A stretch of 64,000 bases of DNA from contig NZ_FQVT01000002.1 of assembly GCF_900129445.1 (NCBI RefSeq), forward strand, positions 62,001 to 126,000, in the 5' to 3' direction. Below the pieces are notes generated by a model. The model did not search any database and was not told the DNA's origin. It worked only from the letters and a program-made list of their open reading frames with translations. Origin of the DNA: Salegentibacter echinorum. GTDB lineage: Bacteria > Bacteroidota > Bacteroidia > Flavobacteriales > Flavobacteriaceae. The position numbers and the translations under genes were made by a program. This document shows positions 6,145-14,646 of the stretch, in pieces. Position 1 is the first letter of the stretch, and every line of letters begins with the position of its first letter.

Positions 6145-7401
6145 ATGAAAGATTATCACATAGCACGCGGTAAACATTTTTATTCAATAGGCCTTAGTTA
6201 TAAAAAGGCAGATGCAGAGACCAGGGGACGTTTTAGTCTTGAAAATACTGCTAAGGATAAGCTGCTACACCAGGCTAAGGAAGATGGCATAGAAGCAATT
6301 CTTGTAACCTCTACCTGTAACCGCACAGAAATTTACGGATTTGCAGACCACCCTTTTCAACTCATAAAACTACTTTGTGAGCATACTCACGGTACAGTAG
6401 AAGAGTTCGAAAAAGTGGCTTACGTGCATAAAAACAAAGAAGCAATATCCCATATGTTTAGAGTGGGAACCGGCATGGACAGCCAGATATTAGGTGATTT
6501 TGAAATTATAAGCCAGTTAAAATCTGCTTTCACCAGATCGAAAAAACTGGGCCTGGTAAATGCGTTTTTAGAAAGACTGGGCAATGCGGTAATTCAAGCC
6601 AGCAAGCGTATTAAAAATGAAACCGAAATTTCTACGGGAGCAACATCGGTTTCTTTCGCATCTGTTCATTATATTCTAAACAATATTCCCAATGTTTCAA
6701 ATAAGAATATTTTACTCTTCGGAACCGGGAAAATTGGCAGAAACACCTGCGAAAATCTAATTAAACATACAGGTAACGAACATATCACCCTTATAAACCG
6801 CACCAAGAATAAAGCAGAAAGAATCGCCGGGAAATTCAACCTTATCGTAAAAGATTATGCGAATCTACAGGCAGAGATTCGCAATGCCGACATTCTTATA
6901 GTTGCTACCGGAGCACAAAACCCCACAATTTCCAAGGAGCTTATTTATTCTAATAAAGATTTATTAGTTTTAGATCTTTCTATTCCTAAAAATGTAGCTC
7001 CAGATGTTGCCGAACTTCCCAACGTAAAATTGGTACACCTGGATCAATTATCTCAAATTACCGATAAGAATTTAGAACGCCGCAAACAGTTTATTCCAGA
7101 AGCTAAAGCTATTATTGATGAGGTAGAAACCGATTTCAATAAATGGTTGGAGACACGCAAATTCGCCCCCACCATAAAGGCTTTAAAAAAGAAACTAAGA
7201 CGCATGAAAGACGATGAGCTCGATTTTCAGCGTAAAAAGATTTCCGGGTTTAACGATGAGCAGGCAGAGATTGTAAGTGACAGGATTATCCAAAAAATCA
7301 TGAAGCACTTTGCCAATCATTTAAAGGTTGAATCTGAAGACACTAACGAGAGTTTGGAGCTAATCCAAAAAGTTTTTCACCTCGAGGAACAAACCAAATG
7401 A
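6145..7401 (+). CDS. hemA: Glutamyl-tRNA reductase (first step of C5 heme pathway)
   Basis: Reduces glutamyl-tRNA(Glu) to glutamate-1-semialdehyde with NADPH. With the start at MKDYHIARGKHF it has 418 residues, normal for the family. The catalytic cysteine is in TSTCNRTEIYGF; a GTGMDSQILGD segment and a Rossmann-type NADPH domain (LLFGTGKIGRNTCENL) follow, then the helical dimerisation domain. The open frame runs up to 6082, but the extra 21 residues are unlike the family and would contain the predicted promoter. hemC follows with a 4-base overlap (ATGA), so hemA heads a tightly coupled operon. The partner gene hemL is not in this window. Confidence 0.95.
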   Translation: MKDYHIARGKHFYSIGLSYKKADAETRGRFSLENTAKDKLLHQAKEDGIEAILVTSTCNRTEIYGFADHPFQLIKLLCEHTHGTVEEFEKVAYVHKNKEAISHMFRVGTGMDSQILGDFEIISQLKSAFTRSKKLGLVNAFLERLGNAVIQASKRIKNETEISTGATSVSFASVHYILNNIPNVSNKNILLFGTGKIGRNTCENLIKHTGNEHITLINRTKNKAERIAGKFNLIVKDYANLQAEIRNADILIVATGAQNPTISKELIYSNKDLLVLDLSIPKNVAPDVAELPNVKLVHLDQLSQITDKNLERRKQFIPEAKAIIDEVETDFNKWLETRKFAPTIKALKKKLRRMKDDELDFQRKKISGFNDEQAEIVSDRIIQKIMKHFANHLKVESEDTNESLELIQKVFHLEEQTK

Positions 7402-8321
7402 ATAAAGTAATTAGAATAGGCACGCGCGATAGTGAATTGGCACTGTGGCAAGCCACGACTGTACAAAACGCTTTAGAAAAAGCAGGACACGAGACTGAAT
7501 TAATACCGGTAAAATCTACCGGAGATCTTAATCTCAATCAGCCACTCTACGAAATGGGGATTACTGGGATATTCACCAAAACCCTGGATGTTGCCATGAT
7601 AAACGGTGATATTGATATTGCGGTGCATTCTATGAAAGATGTGCCAACTGCATTGCCCAAAGGAATTGTGGAAGCTGCCGTTTTAAAAAGAGCCGATAAC
7701 AAAGACATTCTTATTCATAAAGGTCTCGATTTCCTGGAACAGGAAAAAGGAACTATTGCCACCGGCAGCCTTAGAAGAAAAGCCCAATGGTTGAACAAAC
7801 ATCCAAATCATAAGGTTGTAGATCTTAGGGGGAATGTAAACACCAGGATGAAAAAGCTGGAGGAAAATGAGTGGAATGCCGCCATTTTTGCAGCAGCAGG
7901 TTTAGAGCGTATTGAATTAAAACCAGAAAACTATATAGATCTTAATTGGATGATTCCCGCTCCCGCGCAAGGTGCGATGCTGGTTGTGGCTATGGAGCAT
8001 GATGAATTTACCAGGAAAGCATTAAAATTGCTCAACCATCGTGAATCTGAAATAAGCGTTCATATAGAACGTGAATTTTTACAGGTTTTAGAAGGAGGTT
8101 GTACCGCTCCTATTGGTGCACTGGCTACAATTAAAGATAATCTGGTTTATTTTAAAGGAGCGCTTTTTAGCTTAGATGGAAAACAAAAAATAGGAGTCGA
8201 AAAAACTGCGTCTATTGATAATATTCAAAATTTTGGAAGAAGCTGTGCCGAAAAGGTGCTTGCTGAGGGGGGAAAAGAATTAATGCGTAAAATAAAAACA
8301 GAAATTAATTCCAAAGCTTAA
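7398..8321 (+). CDS. hemC: Porphobilinogen deaminase (hydroxymethylbilane synthase)
   Basis: Joins four porphobilinogens into hydroxymethylbilane. The protein has 307 residues, the standard length. Clear motifs are IRIGTRDSELALWQA at the start, KSTGD, DIAVHSMKDVPTALP (with the active-site aspartate region), ATGSLRRKAQW, VVDLRGNVNTRMKKL, and EGGCTAPIGALA containing the cysteine that carries the dipyrromethane cofactor. It overlaps hemA by 4 bases and is followed after 9 bases by hemD, which closes the ring of its product. Confidence 0.96.
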   Translation: MNKVIRIGTRDSELALWQATTVQNALEKAGHETELIPVKSTGDLNLNQPLYEMGITGIFTKTLDVAMINGDIDIAVHSMKDVPTALPKGIVEAAVLKRADNKDILIHKGLDFLEQEKGTIATGSLRRKAQWLNKHPNHKVVDLRGNVNTRMKKLEENEWNAAIFAAAGLERIELKPENYIDLNWMIPAPAQGAMLVVAMEHDEFTRKALKLLNHRESEISVHIEREFLQVLEGGCTAPIGALATIKDNLVYFKGALFSLDGKQKIGVEKTASIDNIQNFGRSCAEKVLAEGGKELMRKIKTEINSKA

Positions 8322-8330
8322 TTCGGGTAA

Positions 8331-8984
8331 ATGAAAAGTATTCTTTCCACAAAAAAATTGAGTGTTGCGCAGAAGAATTTGCTGCTCAACGCATCACTTA
8401 GCTTAATAGAATACAATGCTATTACTACGGAAACCATAGCTTTTAAACTGCCTAAAAAGGATATTAAAAATGTAATTTTCACCAGTAAGAATGCCGTAAA
8501 TGCTCTTTTAGGTAAAATTAAAGCCGAAAATTGCTTTTGCGTAGGTGAAAAAACAGCCGCATTACTCACAGAAAACGGATTCCACGTGCAGGAAATTGCA
8601 GATTATGGTGCCCACCTCGCGCCTATCTTAATTGAAAAGTACAGCGAGGAGGAATTCACTTTTTTCTGCGGAAATAAACGAAAAGATGACATCCCCAATG
8701 GCTTGGCAGCAAACGGAATTCCTTTTGAAGAGATCCAGGTGTATAAGACCAGTTTGAATCCAACAAAATTCAAACAGGATTTTGATGCAATTTTATTTTT
8801 TAGTCCTAGCGGGGTACAAAGTTATGTTAGCAAAAATTCATTAAGCAATAGCCTTGCTTTTTGTATAGGAACCACAACCGCGGCAGAAGCGAAGAAATAT
8901 ACCAATGATATCGTAATAGCCAACCGGCCGACTATTGAAAATGTAATTGTACAGGTAGCGAATTATTTTAATAAAGATGAATGA
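8331..8984 (+). CDS. hemD: Uroporphyrinogen-III synthase
   Basis: A 217-residue protein of the poorly conserved HemD family, which cyclises hydroxymethylbilane to uroporphyrinogen III. Recognisable parts are VIFTSKNAVNALL, FCVGEKTAALLTENGF, FFCGNKRKDDIPNGL, VYKTSLNP, ILFFSPSGVQSYV and FCIGTTTAAEAKKY, the usual pattern of alternating strands and the second-domain FSPSGV motif. The identification rests mainly on these motifs and on its position directly between hemC and hemE. Confidence 0.88.
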   Translation: MKSILSTKKLSVAQKNLLLNASLSLIEYNAITTETIAFKLPKKDIKNVIFTSKNAVNALLGKIKAENCFCVGEKTAALLTENGFHVQEIADYGAHLAPILIEKYSEEEFTFFCGNKRKDDIPNGLAANGIPFEEIQVYKTSLNPTKFKQDFDAILFFSPSGVQSYVSKNSLSNSLAFCIGTTTAAEAKKYTNDIVIANRPTIENVIVQVANYFNKDE

Positions 8985-9004
8985 GGTAGATTGGGATACC
9001 CCCC

Positions 9005-9017
9005 GACCTGGTAGGTC
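9005..9017. repeat. Small hairpin repeat in hemD-hemE spacer
   Basis: GACCT-GGT-AGGTC, followed by TGGAGG. The ACCT-NNN-AGGT core recurs at 11922, 12246, 54867 and 54912, all in non-coding DNA. The 19 bases from 9006 match 54867 onward at 16 positions. Confidence 0.5.
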
Positions 9018-9074
9018 TGGAGGATGATTATAAAAAATTAAAAAAGCCCTCGTTGTAGGACAAAATATTAAAAA

Positions 9075-10100
9075 ATGATAAAAAACGATTTATTTTTAAA
9101 AGCTTTAAGAGGAGAAACGGTATCCCGTCCCCCCGTATGGATGATGCGCCAGGCTGGTAGATATTTACCCGACTTCATGAAGCTTAAAGAAAAGTATGAT
9201 TTCTTTACCCGCTGCAGAACTCCGGAGCTAGCTACAGAAATCACTGTAATGCCAATTCACCAGGTAGGCACAGATGCAGCCATTCTATTCAGCGATATCC
9301 TGGTGATTCCACAGGCTATGAATATTGAAGTAGAAATGAAACCGGGCGTTGGCCCCTGGTTACCCAATCCTATAAGGTCTCAGGAAGATGTTGACAATGT
9401 AATCGTTCCAAATATCGAAGAAACCCTGGGTTATGTGATGGACGCCATAAAGATGACCAAACAGGAACTAAATAACGAAGTTCCGTTAATTGGTTTCGCA
9501 GGTTCTCCCTGGACTATTATGTGCTATGCCATACAGGGGCAAGGTTCAAAAAATTTCGATAAAGCTAAAAAGTTTTGCTTTACCAATCCTGTGGCGGCAC
9601 ACCAGTTGCTTCAAAAAATCACCGATACTACCATCGCCTATCTAAAAGCTAAAGTGGCGGCGGGAGTAAATGCAGTGCAGGTTTTTGATTCCTGGGGCGG
9701 AATGCTTGGTCCCATAGATTATCAAGAATTTTCCTGGAAATACATTCAGCAAATCATAGATGCTTTAAAAGATGAGATTCCGGTAATTGCCTTCGGAAAA
9801 GGTTGCTGGTTTGCGCTTGGGGAGATGGCCAATTCGGGAGCAACTGCTTTAGGCGTAGATTGGACCTGCAGCCCAAAAAATGCAAGATATCTAAGCGGTG
9901 GAAAAATCACGCTACAGGGTAATTTTGATCCCTCCCGATTGTATTCCCCGCCGGCAGAAATTAAAAAGATGGTAAAACAGATGATCGATGAGTTTGGGAA
10001 AGACCGGTATATTGCCAACCTGGGCCACGGCATTCTACCAGATATCCCGGTAGAGAATGCCCAGGCGTTTGTAGATGCGGTAAAAGAATATAAAGTATAA
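9075..10100 (+). CDS. hemE: Uroporphyrinogen decarboxylase
   Basis: Decarboxylates the four acetate side chains of uroporphyrinogen III to give coproporphyrinogen III. The protein has 341 residues, as expected. Strong motifs are the substrate-binding [62 protein letters not shown] and [18 protein letters not shown]. It lies 90 bases after hemD; the gap holds a small hairpin repeat, so expression may be partly separated from hemACD. In pathway order the next gene is hemF, but an unknown DUF6973-type gene comes between. Confidence 0.97.
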   Translation: MIKNDLFLKALRGETVSRPPVWMMRQAGRYLPDFMKLKEKYDFFTRCRTPELATEITVMPIHQVGTDAAILFSDILVIPQAMNIEVEMKPGVGPWLPNPIRSQEDVDNVIVPNIEETLGYVMDAIKMTKQELNNEVPLIGFAGSPWTIMCYAIQGQGSKNFDKAKKFCFTNPVAAHQLLQKITDTTIAYLKAKVAAGVNAVQVFDSWGGMLGPIDYQEFSWKYIQQIIDALKDEIPVIAFGKGCWFALGEMANSGATALGVDWTCSPKNARYLSGGKITLQGNFDPSRLYSPPAEIKKMVKQMIDEFGKDRYIANLGHGILPDIPVENAQAFVDAVKEYKV

Positions 10101-10137
10101 GATTCTTGTTCGGTTAAAGAACAAAGATCGCTTTGCT

Positions 10138-10226
10138 GCAAGAAAAAAGAGAAAAGACTAAATTGTAACTAGCTGAAAATCTTTGTTTTTTCAGAATTAA
10201 TATTGTCAACTAACTCTTTTTTCTGC
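10138..10226. repeat. Nested inverted repeat after hemE
   Basis: GCAAGAAAAAAGAG (10138-10151) faces CTCTTTTTTCTGC (10214-10226), with an inner hairpin CTGAAAA (10173-10179)/TTTTCAG (10188-10194). The upstream bases also hold GTTC...GAAC. It could be a transcript hairpin or processing site between hemE and the next gene, or a decayed intergenic repeat. No good terminator run follows. Confidence 0.35.
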
Positions 10227-10322
10227 ATATCTAAAATGGCAAAAGGGGTAATTATGAAATCACATTGGGGGCTGGTGATTAATCTTGTTTTTATCGGATA
10301 TCAATGAAATTATAAGCAATAA

Positions 10323-10817
10323 ATGATACTAACACGGCTGCAGTCAATGAGATTCAGGGAACTATTTTCAGTTCTTAGAATCTTCATTAAAAGGCCGCGT
10401 TATATCTACCCAACCTACCGGGCTACAAAAAAGACCTTGCAAATTTGTGATGAACTCTATCCCGGGGAGCATCACAAAAACGGCAGGGAGAATGCATTTA
10501 GGCACGCCCTGTGGAATTATTTAATTTGTAAGTTTTGTTTTCCAATCTCTGGCAATCTTGAAATTGCCAGAAATTGGAGCGATAAAATCACACAATTCCA
10601 CGAGAAACTGTCTCCCAATAAAGAATTGGCCAAAGCGATGGATTTGCACAATAACCGGGTAGGTCAGGTTTTGTTTACTAATGAGAAAAGGAGTATTCCA
10701 GAGATAATAGATTTGCTTCAGGAAGCAATGTCAAATGCTATTTGCATTGAAGAACCAAATCAAATAACTCAGATTGAAAAAGAATTGGTTTTTATAAAGG
10801 AAAAAAGGATAAATTAA
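10323..10817 (+). CDS. DUF6973-like protein of unknown function in the hem cluster
   Basis: A 164-residue protein without signal peptide or membrane segment. The centre carries ENAFRHALWNYLIC and, further on, AKAMDLHNNRVGQVLF; I associate this His/Asn pattern with DUF6973-type domains, from memory. The conserved histidines and asparagine could form a metal or catalytic site, but no activity is established. It sits between hemE and hemF on the same strand, which suggests a link to porphyrin metabolism or simple co-transcription. An internal Met at codon 9 is an alternative start. There is no sign of truncation. Confidence 0.7.
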   Translation: MILTRLQSMRFRELFSVLRIFIKRPRYIYPTYRATKKTLQICDELYPGEHHKNGRENAFRHALWNYLICKFCFPISGNLEIARNWSDKITQFHEKLSPNKELAKAMDLHNNRVGQVLFTNEKRSIPEIIDLLQEAMSNAICIEEPNQITQIEKELVFIKEKRIN

Positions 10818-10874
10818 GAATTCCGATTAACCGCAAATTCCTGAAACGTAGAAAATATTAAAAAAAGAAAAAAT

Positions 10875-11783
10875 ATGAAGATGAGGGAGCAATTTTATGC
10901 CTACATAGAAAAGTTACAGGATAAAATTACGAATAAACTGGAAGAAATCGACGGCGAAGCCAAATTTCACGAAGATTTATGGAAACGTGCAGAAGGTGGT
11001 GGTGGTCGCACCCGGGTAATTCAAAATGGAAAAGTTTTTGAAAAAGGCGGCGTTAATATTTCGGCCGTTCACGGTCCGCTTGCTCCCGCGATGCAACAGT
11101 ATTTTAAGGTTGGAGATGTAGATTTTTTTGCTTGCGGACTCAGTTTGGTGATCCATCCTAAAAACCCAATGGTGCCAACCGTTCATGCAAACTGGCGTTA
11201 TTTTGAAATGTACAATAAAGAAGGTGAAGTGTTGGACCAATGGTTCGGCGGCGGGCAGGACCTTACCCCCTATTATTTATTCGAAGAAGATGCCTCGCAC
11301 TTTCACAAGGTGTGTAAAGATGCATGTGACAAACATTCTCCAAATTTTTATACAGAATTTAAAGAAAAATGTGATGCCTATTTCTGGAATTCACACCGAA
11401 ATGAAGCTCGGGGAATCGGCGGATTGTTCTTTGACTATTTGAAAGATTCCAAAGAAAAAAGCATCACCGAATGGTATGATTTTGTCACTGAAGTGGGTGA
11501 CAGCTTTTTGGATGCTTATGCTCCTATTGCTGAAAAGAGAAAAGGTCTAGAATACACCAAAGCTCACCAAAACTGGCAGGAAATAAGACGTGGTCGCTAT
11601 GTAGAGTTTAACCTGGTGCACGATAAAGGCACTCTTTTCGGATTAAAGACTAATGGCCGTATTGAGAGTATTCTCATGAGTTTACCCCCACACGTGCAAT
11701 GGGTTTACGACCATCACCCCACACCCGGTAGCGAAGAAGAGCGATTGCTAAAAATATTAGAAAAACCCGTGGAGTGGGTGTAA
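10875..11783 (+). CDS. hemF: Oxygen-dependent coproporphyrinogen III oxidase
   Basis: Converts coproporphyrinogen III to protoporphyrinogen IX using O2, so this organism has an aerobic heme route. The protein has 302 residues, standard for HemF. Diagnostic segments are WKRAEGGGGRTRVIQ, FEKGGVNISAVHGPL, HPKNPMVPTVHANWRYF, WFGGGQDLTPYY, NEARGIGGLFFDY and RRGRYVEFNLVHDKGTLFGL. The start could be Met1 or Met3. After its stop the operon is interrupted by about 700 bases of repeats and then a transposase gene before hemB. Confidence 0.97.
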   Translation: MKMREQFYAYIEKLQDKITNKLEEIDGEAKFHEDLWKRAEGGGGRTRVIQNGKVFEKGGVNISAVHGPLAPAMQQYFKVGDVDFFACGLSLVIHPKNPMVPTVHANWRYFEMYNKEGEVLDQWFGGGQDLTPYYLFEEDASHFHKVCKDACDKHSPNFYTEFKEKCDAYFWNSHRNEARGIGGLFFDYLKDSKEKSITEWYDFVTEVGDSFLDAYAPIAEKRKGLEYTKAHQNWQEIRRGRYVEFNLVHDKGTLFGLKTNGRIESILMSLPPHVQWVYDHHPTPGSEEERLLKILEKPVEWV

Positions 11784-11792
11784 TATGCCGTT

Positions 11793-12070
11793 CCGCTGGA
11801 GCTCATTTCTCTATCGTCTATTTTTACTATAAATATGTCGTCTCTACGAGACTAAAAAACCATGCAATCCAGGAAAGTTAATTAATATAATGATATAATA
11901 TAATCAGAAGCCCAGAGATAAACCTACCAGGTAAGAACTAGAAAAAATTAAAAAATTGAGATAAAACTCTGGAAATTAAAACCTCTAAGAATTAAAATAT
12001 TTAAAAGCTTCAGAGAAGCGATATATTTATAGAAAAAGAGTTTAGATCACAAAAAAGGGCGCCAGAGGAG
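11793..12070 (+). repeat. Structured direct repeat, copy 1 (~280 bp)
   Basis: First of two near-identical non-coding units. It starts CCGCTGGAGCTCATTT and ends with a decayed complement (10 of 13 positions of the inverted end match, 12053-12065). Inside are small perfect hairpins: GTCTC-TAC-GAGAC (11840-11852), ACCT-ACC-AGGT (11922-11932) and GCTTC-AGA-GAAGC (12007-12019), plus a longer-range stem CCAGAG (11912-11917)/CTCTGG (11967-11972). No open frame is conserved. It resembles the hairpin-rich flanks of IS200/REP-type elements or a structured RNA. The strand given is that of the nearby transposase. Confidence 0.75.
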
Positions 12071-12114
12071 TGTTAGATTCATAACACGATAAATTACTAT
12101 AAAACACCTCTATG

Positions 12115-12396
12115 CCGCTGGAGCTCATTTCTCAATTATCCTTTTTTTACTATAAATATGTCGTCTCTACGAGACTAAAAAACCATGCAATCCAGGAAAG
12201 TTAATTAATATAATGATATAATATAATCAGAAATCCAGGGATAAACCTTCCAGGTAAGAACTAGAAAAAATTAAAAAATTGAGATAAAACTCTGGATATT
12301 AAAACCTCTACAAGGATTAAAATATTTAAAAGCTTCAGAGAAGCGACATATTTATAGCAGAAGAATTTAGAACACAAAAATGAGCTCCAGAGAGCG
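12115..12396 (+). repeat. Structured direct repeat, copy 2 (~280 bp)
   Basis: Second copy, displaced about 322-325 bases from the first and with the same internal hairpins (12163-12175, 12246-12256, 12332-12344). Its ends form a perfect 13-base inverted repeat, CTGGAGCTCATTT (12118-12130) and AAATGAGCTCCAG (12378-12390). The internal long-range stem is longer here (ATCCAGGG 12233-12240 with CTCTGGAT 12290-12297, one wobble). Base changes between copies mostly keep the stems. It ends about 87 bases before the transposase gene. Confidence 0.75.
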
Positions 12397-12482
12397 CTAT
12401 ACTTTACAATATAATATTCACTATGAGACAAAGCCTAAGAGATATGACATAAAAATTCCACGAAATAATTGTAAATTTCGAG

Positions 12483-12950
12483 ATGGCCAATACCTATTCA
12501 CAAATATACATTCATTGCGTCTTTGTCGTTAAGGGGCGTCAAAATTTAATTTCCAAAAGATGGAAAGATGAATTGTATAAATATATTACCGGTATTGTCT
12601 CTAATGAAGATCAGAAATTAATAGCTATTAACGGAATGGCAGATCATGTGCACATTTTGTTGGGAATAAAGCCCAATAAAAATCTTTCAGAGCTTATTCG
12701 AGATATAAAAGCCAATTCTTCCCGTTTTATAAACACTAAGAAGTGGATTTTGGGAAAGTTCGAATGGCAAAAAGGTTTCGGGGCTTTTTCTTGTGGACAA
12801 GCACAATTAGATTTGGTCATTAACTATATCCAAAAACAAGAAATTCATCATAAAAAGATGAGCTTTAGAGAGGAATATCAGAAATTTCTAAAACATCATG
12901 ATATAAAATATAAAACTGACTATTTATTTGAACAAATCGAAAAATTTTAA
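12483..12950 (+). CDS. tnpA: IS200/IS605-like Y1 transposase (possibly REP-associated)
   Basis: A 155-residue HUH-superfamily single-strand transposase. The metal-binding HUH motif is DHVHILLG; LSELIRDIKANSSRFI and EWQKGFGAFSCG are typical Y1 transposase segments. The likely catalytic tyrosine is in VINYIQKQEIHHKK. The gene is complete. It lies inside the hem operon, just after two structured repeats and only 23 bases before the hemB start, so no right-end hairpin of a normal IS200 element fits downstream. It is either a decayed IS or a stationary REP-associated-type (RAYT) gene. Readthrough from its region probably serves hemB. Confidence 0.9.
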   Translation: MANTYSQIYIHCVFVVKGRQNLISKRWKDELYKYITGIVSNEDQKLIAINGMADHVHILLGIKPNKNLSELIRDIKANSSRFINTKKWILGKFEWQKGFGAFSCGQAQLDLVINYIQKQEIHHKKMSFREEYQKFLKHHDIKYKTDYLFEQIEKF

Positions 12951-12973
12951 AAATAGTACTGAAAACTAAAATT

Positions 12974-13963
12974 ATGTATCCACTAAGAAGAAATAGAAGA
13001 TTAAGAACTAATGAAGCCATACGCAGCCTGGTAAGGGAGATCGCCATTACCCCCAATGATTTTATCGCCCCCTTGTTCGTGGTAGAAGGAAAAAACAAGA
13101 AAGAAGAAATCGCTTCTATGCCAAATTATTTTAGGCTTAGTCTCGATTTATTAGAAAAAGAAGTTAAAGAGCTTTGGAATTTAGGCATAAAATCTGTCTT
13201 GTTATTTGTAAAAGTTCCGGAAGATTTAAAAGACAATGCAGGCAAAGAAGCTTTAAATGCCAACGGCTTGATGCAACGCGCCATCAAGACTGCAAAAAAC
13301 GCAGTTCCCGAGATGCTGGTAATGACCGATGTGGCCCTGGACCCTTATTCCGCTTATGGACACGACGGCGTTGTCTCTAACGGGAAAATATTAAACGACG
13401 ACTCCAGCGCTATCTTAGCAGAAATGGGATTATCACACGCCAAAGCGGGAGCAGATATTTTAGCCCCCAGCGATATGATGGACGGTCGAATTTTTGAAAT
13501 GCGCACACTTCTGGAAGATGAAGGTTTTCAAGAAACCGGGATTATGAGTTATAGTGCCAAATATGCTTCAGCATTTTATGGACCATTTAGGGATGCCCTG
13601 GATTCTGCTCCTGTGGATGCCGAAGATATTCCGAAGGATAAAAAAACCTACCAAATGGATCCTGCAAATCGTGACGAGGCTGTAAAGGAAAGTCTTATGG
13701 ACATTGAAGAGGGAGCCGATATCGTCATGGTAAAACCTGGCTTATGTTACCTGGATATTGTGCGGGACCTTAAAAATGCCGTGAATATACCGGTCGCCGT
13801 TTACCAGGTAAGCGGGGAATATGCCATGATTAAAGCCGCTGCAGAAAAAGGCTGGTTAGACCACGACGCTGTTGTTTTGGAACAACTTACCGCCATAAAA
13901 AGGGCCGGAGCTTCTATGATTGCCAGTTACTTTGCCAAAGATGCGGTTAAGCTTATTTCTTAA
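12974..13963 (+). CDS. hemB: Delta-aminolevulinic acid dehydratase (porphobilinogen synthase)
   Basis: Condenses two 5-aminolevulinates into porphobilinogen. The protein has 329 residues, as expected. The two Schiff-base lysine regions are visible: SYSAKYASAFYGPFRDA and VMVKPGLCYLDI, with YQVSGEYAMI after. The metal loop reads DVALDPYSAYGHDG, with aspartates where zinc-type enzymes have cysteines, so this is the Mg2+/K+-type enzyme. It is the last gene of the cluster and is followed by a strong terminator. Insertion of repeats and tnpA upstream has separated it from hemF. Confidence 0.97.
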   Translation: MYPLRRNRRLRTNEAIRSLVREIAITPNDFIAPLFVVEGKNKKEEIASMPNYFRLSLDLLEKEVKELWNLGIKSVLLFVKVPEDLKDNAGKEALNANGLMQRAIKTAKNAVPEMLVMTDVALDPYSAYGHDGVVSNGKILNDDSSAILAEMGLSHAKAGADILAPSDMMDGRIFEMRTLLEDEGFQETGIMSYSAKYASAFYGPFRDALDSAPVDAEDIPKDKKTYQMDPANRDEAVKESLMDIEEGADIVMVKPGLCYLDIVRDLKNAVNIPVAVYQVSGEYAMIKAAAEKGWLDHDAVVLEQLTAIKRAGASMIASYFAKDAVKLIS

Positions 13964-14100
13964 TTGCAAAATTTAGTTGCAATAAACACAATTGAAAGAT
14001 TAGGTGAAAGCGTCTCGACTGCGCTCGACGTGACACCAAAACTATTATTTGCTTACTTTCGACACGAAATGGATATGCAATTACATAATCATATTTTATA

Positions 14101-14150
14101 AAAAACCTCTCGCTTTCAATTAACCAAAGAGCGAGGGGTATTTTATTTTA
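14101..14150 (+). terminator. Terminator of the hem cluster
   Basis: Stem CCTCTCGCT (14106-14114)/AGCGAGGGG (14130-14138) with one wobble, followed by a T-rich run (14139-14149). Upstream, at about 14010-14032, lies a short GTCTCGACTGCGCTCGACGT sequence of a type I associate with intergenic repeats in this group. Confidence 0.8.
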
Positions 14151-14201
14151 GGAGAATGATTTTATAACAAAACTTTATAGATCCAATAGGTGTTTTTTAG
14201 G

Positions 14202-14209
14202 TAATTTTG
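14202..14209 (+). promoter_or_regulatory. -7 promoter element just before a GTG start
   Basis: TAATTTTG matches TAnnTTTG and ends 4 bases before the GTG at 14214. If this is the promoter in use, the transcript would begin about at the start codon. Confidence 0.4.
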
Positions 14210-14213
14210 TAAA

Positions 14214-14561
14214 GTGAAAAATCGTGATTTTTATAGGATTTGCCTATTACTTGGAGTGGTGTTATACGCTTCCGGGAATACTGCTTTTGCTTTCTCCAAA
14301 GTTCACAATCAGCTGGACTCTGAAGAACAGCAATACCTGCAACCTGACCACCGAAACGGATTTGGTTTAATTGTAGAATACGACTTTTCTGAAAATACTA
14401 ATGCTGAAGATCCATTTTTTGGTGCTTCAGCGACTTTAGCTTCTTTCTTTTCTGCGGAAGCTGTATTATTTTCTTCTACTAAGCAAATATTAGCTTTTCC
14501 GCTTCAGGATCAAAGGAAGCTAATACTCCAACAAATCTATCCATTTCATTTTTTCTGGTAA
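14214..14561 (+). CDS. Small exported protein of unknown function
   Basis: A 115-residue protein starting at GTG, with a hydrophobic N-terminus ending ASGNTAFAF that looks like a signal peptide. The mature part is short, acidic at first (SEEQQYLQPDHRNGFGLIVEY) and hydrophobic-aromatic at the end (IYPFHFFW). I do not recognise a family. No ATG start is available in the first third. A promoter-like TAATTTTG sits directly before it. It lies alone between the hem terminator and the next small gene; it could be an envelope peptide, or a chance frame with a lucky signal-like start. Confidence 0.5.
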   Translation: MKNRDFYRICLLLGVVLYASGNTAFAFSKVHNQLDSEEQQYLQPDHRNGFGLIVEYDFSENTNAEDPFFGASATLASFFSAEAVLFSSTKQILAFPLQDQRKLILQQIYPFHFFW

Positions 14562-14646
14562 ACCCTGGTTTTAAAAATCAGCATTTAAAGTCTTCAATCT
14601 AAAAAGACTTCAGAAAAAACAAAATTTCAACTTAAATTTATTTAAA

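Noticed and set aside
11793-12396. Group II intron or CRISPR array explanation for the repeats
   Set aside because: No reverse transcriptase and no recognisable domain V; only two long copies, with no short regularly spaced repeats or cas genes.
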